Shown here in pieces: positions 60,896 through 64,000 of a stretch of 64,000 nt of DNA. The stretch covers positions 1,748,046-1,812,045 of the forward strand of contig CP073692.1 of the NCBI GenBank assembly GCA_018228665.1. The letters run 5' to 3'. Made by a program: the position numbers and the translations under genes. This DNA is from Faecalicatena sp. Marseille-Q4148 (lineage in GTDB: Bacteria; Bacillota; Clostridia; Lachnospirales; Lachnospiraceae). The notes below the pieces were generated by a model that worked only from the letters and a program-made list of their open reading frames with translations, was not told where the DNA came from and made no database searches. Every line of letters begins with the position of its first letter. Positions within the stretch are counted from its first letter, which is position 1.

Positions 60896-60986
60896 ACCTT
60901 TTGAGGTTGGTGTTGTGGGTGCGGATATGGATAAGGGGATCTTTCTCGTCAAATCATATATCAGCGGTCTTTTCCTGTTTGGTAAG

Positions 60987-61141
60987 GTGTGACAAGAATT
61001 GAATACCGTTCCATGACAGACTCCTTGTTCCAAAATATATTGCATTAGAGCATTCTTTTGTTCCTCGTTAAGATGCAGAAATAACTTTTCGCCAATCTGT
61101 TTGCCGGATTCTTCTATATCAAAAACAGCTAATGTCCCATT
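60987..61141 (-). pseudogene. Stand-alone winged-helix gene, truncated copy 3
   Basis: Only the N-terminal segment remains (NGTLAVFDIEESGKQIGEKLFLHLNEEQ...MQYILEQGVCHGTVFNSCHT). It then joins foreign sequence, so the winged helix is lost. In the upstream region ATG ATG is followed by TAA rather than TGA, the same out-of-frame arrangement as in copies 1 and 2. Confidence 0.8.
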
Positions 61142-61169
61142 ACATCATCACCTCCGTAAAATTTTTCAA

Positions 61170-61308
61170 TTACTCCACAAAGAACAAAACCCGCCGGATC
61201 AGCTCCGGGATATTGACCGGGGCGGTAATATAGTCGTTCATGCCCTCATACCGGTATTCATATTCCGTGGCAAGGTCGTTGTTCTCGGTGAGGATAAAGA
61301 ACGGCAGA
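61170..61308 (-). pseudogene. Fragment of the double-receiver gene 3' end (copy 4)
   Basis: About 45 codons: LPFFILTENNDLATEYEYRYEGMNDYITAPVNIPELIRRVLFFVE and a TAA stop (given in segments of the parent at 38892). It precedes the truncated winged-helix copy, so this place keeps the original gene order. Upstream it joins the operator motif at 61314. Confidence 0.8.
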
Positions 61309-61313
61309 ATAGG

Positions 61314-61337
61314 CAAATGTCCGCGAAATGTTACAAC
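61314..61337 (-). promoter_or_regulatory. Isolated copy of the island operator motif
   Basis: CAAATGTCCGCGAAATGTTACA, identical in layout to the site at 43224, now fused to the double-receiver fragment. No promoter -10 or gene start follows, so it is a relic. Confidence 0.65.
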
Positions 61338-61340
61338 GGA

Positions 61341-61745
61341 CAAAAAATTTTATTTTTTCGCATTTCTCTGCTATAGCAGTTCAAAATAATAACTCTATTA
61401 TAGGCAGTTATCAAAGGTTTATCAATGCGGCAACTGTAAACAGATCCTCTGCCAAAGACTCTTAAAACTACTGGCAAGCAATGCAATCTTACGTAAGATT
61501 GCGTATTTAGCAGGAATCCCGTTTCCGGAATTCCTGCTAATGCTTGTTGGTGACATATCCCCAAACCCCTGAGATCATTGCCGGTGGCAATGGCTGCGCG
61601 TTCCGTTGGAACGCTGAAAACCAAAAGCAGACAAATCTTATTGACGGGATTTTTCTGTGCTGCGCTGCGGTTGTGCTGATTGTAGTTTACGCAAATTGTG
61701 ATATGTATTCCCCAGTATATATGGGGAGTTAGAAATGTATTGAGA
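61341..61745. other. Non-coding stretch with a cluster of hairpins
   Basis: Four hairpins stand in a row: GCAATCTTAC and its complement (61483-61502, perfect), TAGCAGGAAT...ATTCCTGCTA (61508-61539), CATTGCC-GGT-GGCAATG (61576-61592) and GCGTTCC-GTT-GGAACGC (61598-61614). CAAGCA...TGCTTG encloses the first two, and CCCCA...TGGGG lies near 61715. No intact gene is seen. It could be a structured RNA, the end of a mobile element or a decayed gene. Confidence 0.5.
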
Positions 61746-62456
61746 TTAGATAGCCTTTTTCTCCAAGTCCTCACAGTAAACGCTTGAAAATAAATGTTCC
61801 AGCTCATTTCCAAAGTTGTATGAGATTTTAAGTTTGCGGTTTTCATAAACTGTTATCTGGTCTATCATTTCCACAATAATATCTCTGTCTAATTCTTCAA
61901 TGTCTTTCAGTTCCAACAACCGCCTTAACCACGGTGTTTCAAAAACATCTTCTGTTACACTTTCCTTTTTCTTTTCTTCCAGCGTTTCAATCTGTTTGGA
62001 GTAAAGCGTTTCTTTTTGTTGATAGTCCTCTCGATAAGAAAGAAATTCTTCTTTAGAAATCAGTTCGTCTTTGTAATCTTCATAAATTGACTTTTTCAAC
62101 TTCTTCACTCTTTCAAGCTCTGCTTTTAACTTTGTCAGTTCTATGTCTGTTGATTTTCTGATTTTTGTTGCTGTGAAAGATTGTGATTTTACAAGTTCCT
62201 GCAAGTTCTCTACATTGCGGATAATCTGCTTTAAATCTCCCAGCACAATATCATTCAATACTTGAAACGGGAGCGTGTGCGGAGTGCAATAATCTTTTCC
62301 ACTTCTTTTGTAAGTTCCACAATAGAATGAATAGGACTTACTTCCGTCAGCACGTCGCCAGAAATTTTTCATCATTGCCCGACCACAATCGCCACACTTG
62401 ATAAAACCTGCAAAGATATTTTTATTTGTTTCTAAATCAATATCCCTAAAAATCAT
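61746..62456 (-). pseudogene. Serine recombinase fragment, C-terminal part
   Basis: 236 codons hold the zinc ribbon (FIKCGDCGRAMM, YCGTYKRSGKDYC), a coiled coil (about 100-185) and the C-terminal IDQITVYENRKLKISYNF of a large serine recombinase. The catalytic resolvase domain and most of the middle domain are missing. At 62456 the sequence switches to a histidine kinase fragment on the other strand. It is a different recombinase from that at 33970. Confidence 0.85.
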
Positions 62457-62991
62457 TAAGGCAAAAACAGATTATCTCACGGATTTAGTACAAGAGTTTT
62501 ATGATTTATCTGTGATAGAAAATGAGCAAGTTGATGTTGAATGTGAGCGTGTTGACATAAATAGAATTGTTACAGATTGCTTAATTGAAAAGTATTATGA
62601 ATTTGGAGAAATCCAACCAACCATTCAAACAGAAAATACTCCTGTATGGATATACGGAAATAACCTTATCTGTAAACGAATTATTGAAAATTTAATTGTA
62701 AATGCACTTCGTTATTCAGATAATTACATTGAAGTTTCTATCAATCAAAAAGGAGTGTTCACAATTAAAAATTCAACAAAATCCCTTGATGATATTGATG
62801 TAAACTTATTATTTAACAAGTTTTATACTGTTGATAAATCACGCACCAAAGGAAGTTCTGGTCTGGGCTTGTATATTGTAAAGGAATTGCTGAAAAAGAT
62901 TGACGGTAAAATTGAAAATGTAAGTTACGAAAAAAATATTTTGTCTATTAGCATTTGTTTTCCCTTGTATAATGATAAAAAGTTACTGTGA
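62455..62991 (+). pseudogene. Histidine kinase fragment, C-terminal part
   Basis: About 178 codons of a kinase: KAKTDYLTDLVQEFYDLSVIENEQ after the H-box, IIENLIVNALRYS (N-box), FTIKNSTKS, FNKFYTVDKSRTKGSSGLGLYIVKELL (G-box region). The sensor part and the histidine are gone at the junction with the recombinase fragment. It ends in its own terminator. It is AT-rich and unlike the two complete kinases in the window. Confidence 0.85.
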
Positions 62992-63020
62992 TCAGAACAT
63001 CTGAATACAGTAACTTTTTT
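62977..63020 (+). terminator. Terminator after the histidine kinase fragment
   Basis: AAAAAGTTACTGT and ACAGTAACTTTTT form a perfect 13-pair stem with a 17-base loop, ending in a T-run. It overlaps the last codons. Confidence 0.85.
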
Positions 63021-63027
63021 AGTAGCT

Positions 63028-63381
63028 TTAACTCTCTTTTATAAGTTTTTCAAAATATTCTCTTTTCTTCTCTGGAAGTTGATTTAAAAATTCTTCCAGC
63101 CATTTTTCTTCTTCTTCTAAAATTCCCTCGTCCTCATAATACTCTGGATATTCCAAATATATTTCATGTTCTCTTTCTTCTCGTTCTTCGTCAGCTTGTG
63201 CTAAGTCCATATATTTTCCAATAAGGAATTGAAGATATTGACTATACCCAAGAGAACTAACTAAATAAGTAATTCGTTCATAGTCTTTCAATGTCATTTC
63301 TTTTTTTCCAGTTAAAAGGTCATGGTCGTAAGAAGAACAAACTTCTAAAAATTCCTGTTCCTGCGTTTCTGCTTTTTTCAT
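63028..63381 (-). CDS. Small acidic protein of an integrative element
   Basis: A 117-residue protein beginning MKKAETQEQEFLEVCSSYDHDLLTGKKEMTLKDYERITYLVSSLGYSQYLQFLIG, then a very acidic stretch (EEREEREHEIYLEYPEYYEDEGILEEEE) and a helical end. There is no ribosome site before its ATG because the sequence just upstream belongs to the SpaA gene fragment. It may therefore be 5'-truncated or silent. No family is known to me. Confidence 0.5.
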   Translation of the reverse strand: MKKAETQEQEFLEVCSSYDHDLLTGKKEMTLKDYERITYLVSSLGYSQYLQFLIGKYMDLAQADEEREEREHEIYLEYPEYYEDEGILEEEEKWLEEFLNQLPEKKREYFEKLIKES

Positions 63382-64000
63382 TGTTCATACGGAATTTTCC
63401 ATAAGGTAAGAGGTCAGCAGAAGTAGAAGCGATACCCTCAATATCGGTACGAATTATCTTTACCACTTCATTTTTCTTGTATAACTTGCCCTCAACCAAT
63501 ACCGCATTATCATTTAAGGAAATGATGTCAAAGGCAGTATCTTTCAAAGTAGCACTTCCTTGTGGCTTTGTATCGCCCGTTTCTAAATCTCGTTTCTGAA
63601 TTTTGACACCGCCACGGATAACCTTGTCTGATACGGAAAACTGGTTACTTCCAGTAAGTACGGCAAGGTCGCCGTCCTCTGTAATTTGTGTAAGGTATAA
63701 GCCCTTAATCTGTTCGGACTTATCGCCAGCCTGCATATATGCACCGTCCAGCAAGTAACCGTTTGGAGCTTTTGTTTCTTCTACGGTTAGTGTTCCAAGT
63801 GGAAGAACTGCCTTGCCGTCCTGCATATAGAAACTGTCGCCAGATACTTTGTATGTGTCCGCTAATTTTGTAACATAATGGATTGTACCGTCGCTGTCTG
63901 TTTCGGCGATTGTCTTTGTAACCCATGTTCTTGTAGCTTCGGCAGGGAGATTGTCTTTATTGTAGAAGCCAGTATAATACTTCCATGTAAATTCCGCACC
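63320..64000 (-). pseudogene. SpaA/Cna-B-type pilin protein, 3'-truncated, 5' part outside window
   Basis: A cell-surface protein built of isopeptide-forming SpaA/Cna-B repeats. The visible 226 codons contain the typical LGTLTVEETKAPNGYLLDG and a second repeat start GGVKIQKRDLETGDTKPQGSATLKDTAFDI, with the lysine and the late glutamate motif expected for isopeptide bonds. At LPYGKFRMN the frame leaves the family pattern and runs into the start of the small acidic gene, so the rest, including any LPxTG anchor, is lost. Such giant proteins occur in gut-Clostridia conjugative elements. Confidence 0.75.

Noticed and set aside
61341-61745. Group II intron domain V/VI in the hairpin stretch
   Set aside because: The conserved AGC...GTTC domain V core and a nearby intron-encoded reverse transcriptase are absent.
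1-64000. CRISPR arrays, tRNA and rRNA genes
   Set aside because: I saw no regularly spaced repeats with unique spacers, no tRNA T-loop/anticodon pattern and no rRNA-like sequence.

Overview
The window reads as a chromosome segment of a gut Lachnospiraceae-type Firmicute (Ruminococcus gnavus / Dorea / Blautia-like). I infer this from the low-to-medium GC content, strong AGGAGG-type ribosome sites, the family mix (DUF6062, DUF6472, ECF riboflavin uptake, sialic acid use) and integrative elements of the Tn4451/Tn1549 kind. No species can be fixed from the sequence alone.

Left part, about 1-29.3 kb, is ordinary chromosome. A sialic acid operon (sodium symporter fragment, nanA, nanE) is followed by truA with the EcfT/EcfA2/EcfA1 module and a RibU-type S component behind an FMN riboswitch and terminator. 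Next come mgsA, a cyclophilin, a proC-tetR operon with a palindromic operator, a CBM9-like protein, and nagB and nagA, which finish the catabolism that NanE begins. Then follow a HAD phosphatase, several poorly known proteins, a DmpA-type peptidase, a radical SAM protein, an arsR-sdpI pair with two 22-bp palindromes, GNAT, MFS and AraC genes, an M1-like peptidase, a pyrophosphatase-like protein and guaA. This guaA lacks most of its glutaminase domain. An esterase, a lipoprotein and a low-molecular-weight phosphatase close the section.

Middle, about 29.4-37.4 kb, is a decayed mobile or defence-type patch. It holds an AlbA_2 ATP-binding regulator with inverted repeats, a SEC-C zinc protein overlapping a one-helix membrane protein, a frameshifted helicase-like/DUF1524 gene, a fic remnant whose motif is cut by the end of a serine recombinase gene, a TnpW-like small gene and a metallophosphoesterase.

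Right part, about 37.4-61.4 kb, is a mosaic built by repeated duplication and recombination. A Tn1549-type sigma gene leads into a double-receiver protein, a stand-alone winged-helix protein, a two-component system (RR-HK), two ABC transporters with near-identical ATPases but different permeases, three copies of an 86-residue membrane protein, a GntR-ABC-ABC2 operon, a complete BceRS-BceAB antimicrobial-peptide module, a PadR-DUF2812 operon and a VanZ-like protein. At least eight copies of one operator-like motif (AAATGTCCG, a short gap, then TGTTACA) lie at the promoters of this region, so several units probably form one regulon under the RR at 44835. Three pieces of the double-receiver gene and a truncated winged-helix copy mark old recombination points.

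The right end, 61.4-64 kb, holds a hairpin-rich non-coding stretch, a serine recombinase fragment joined head to head with a histidine kinase fragment, a small acidic protein and the truncated end of a SpaA-type pilin gene. All functions are read from motifs and family memory; no database search was possible.
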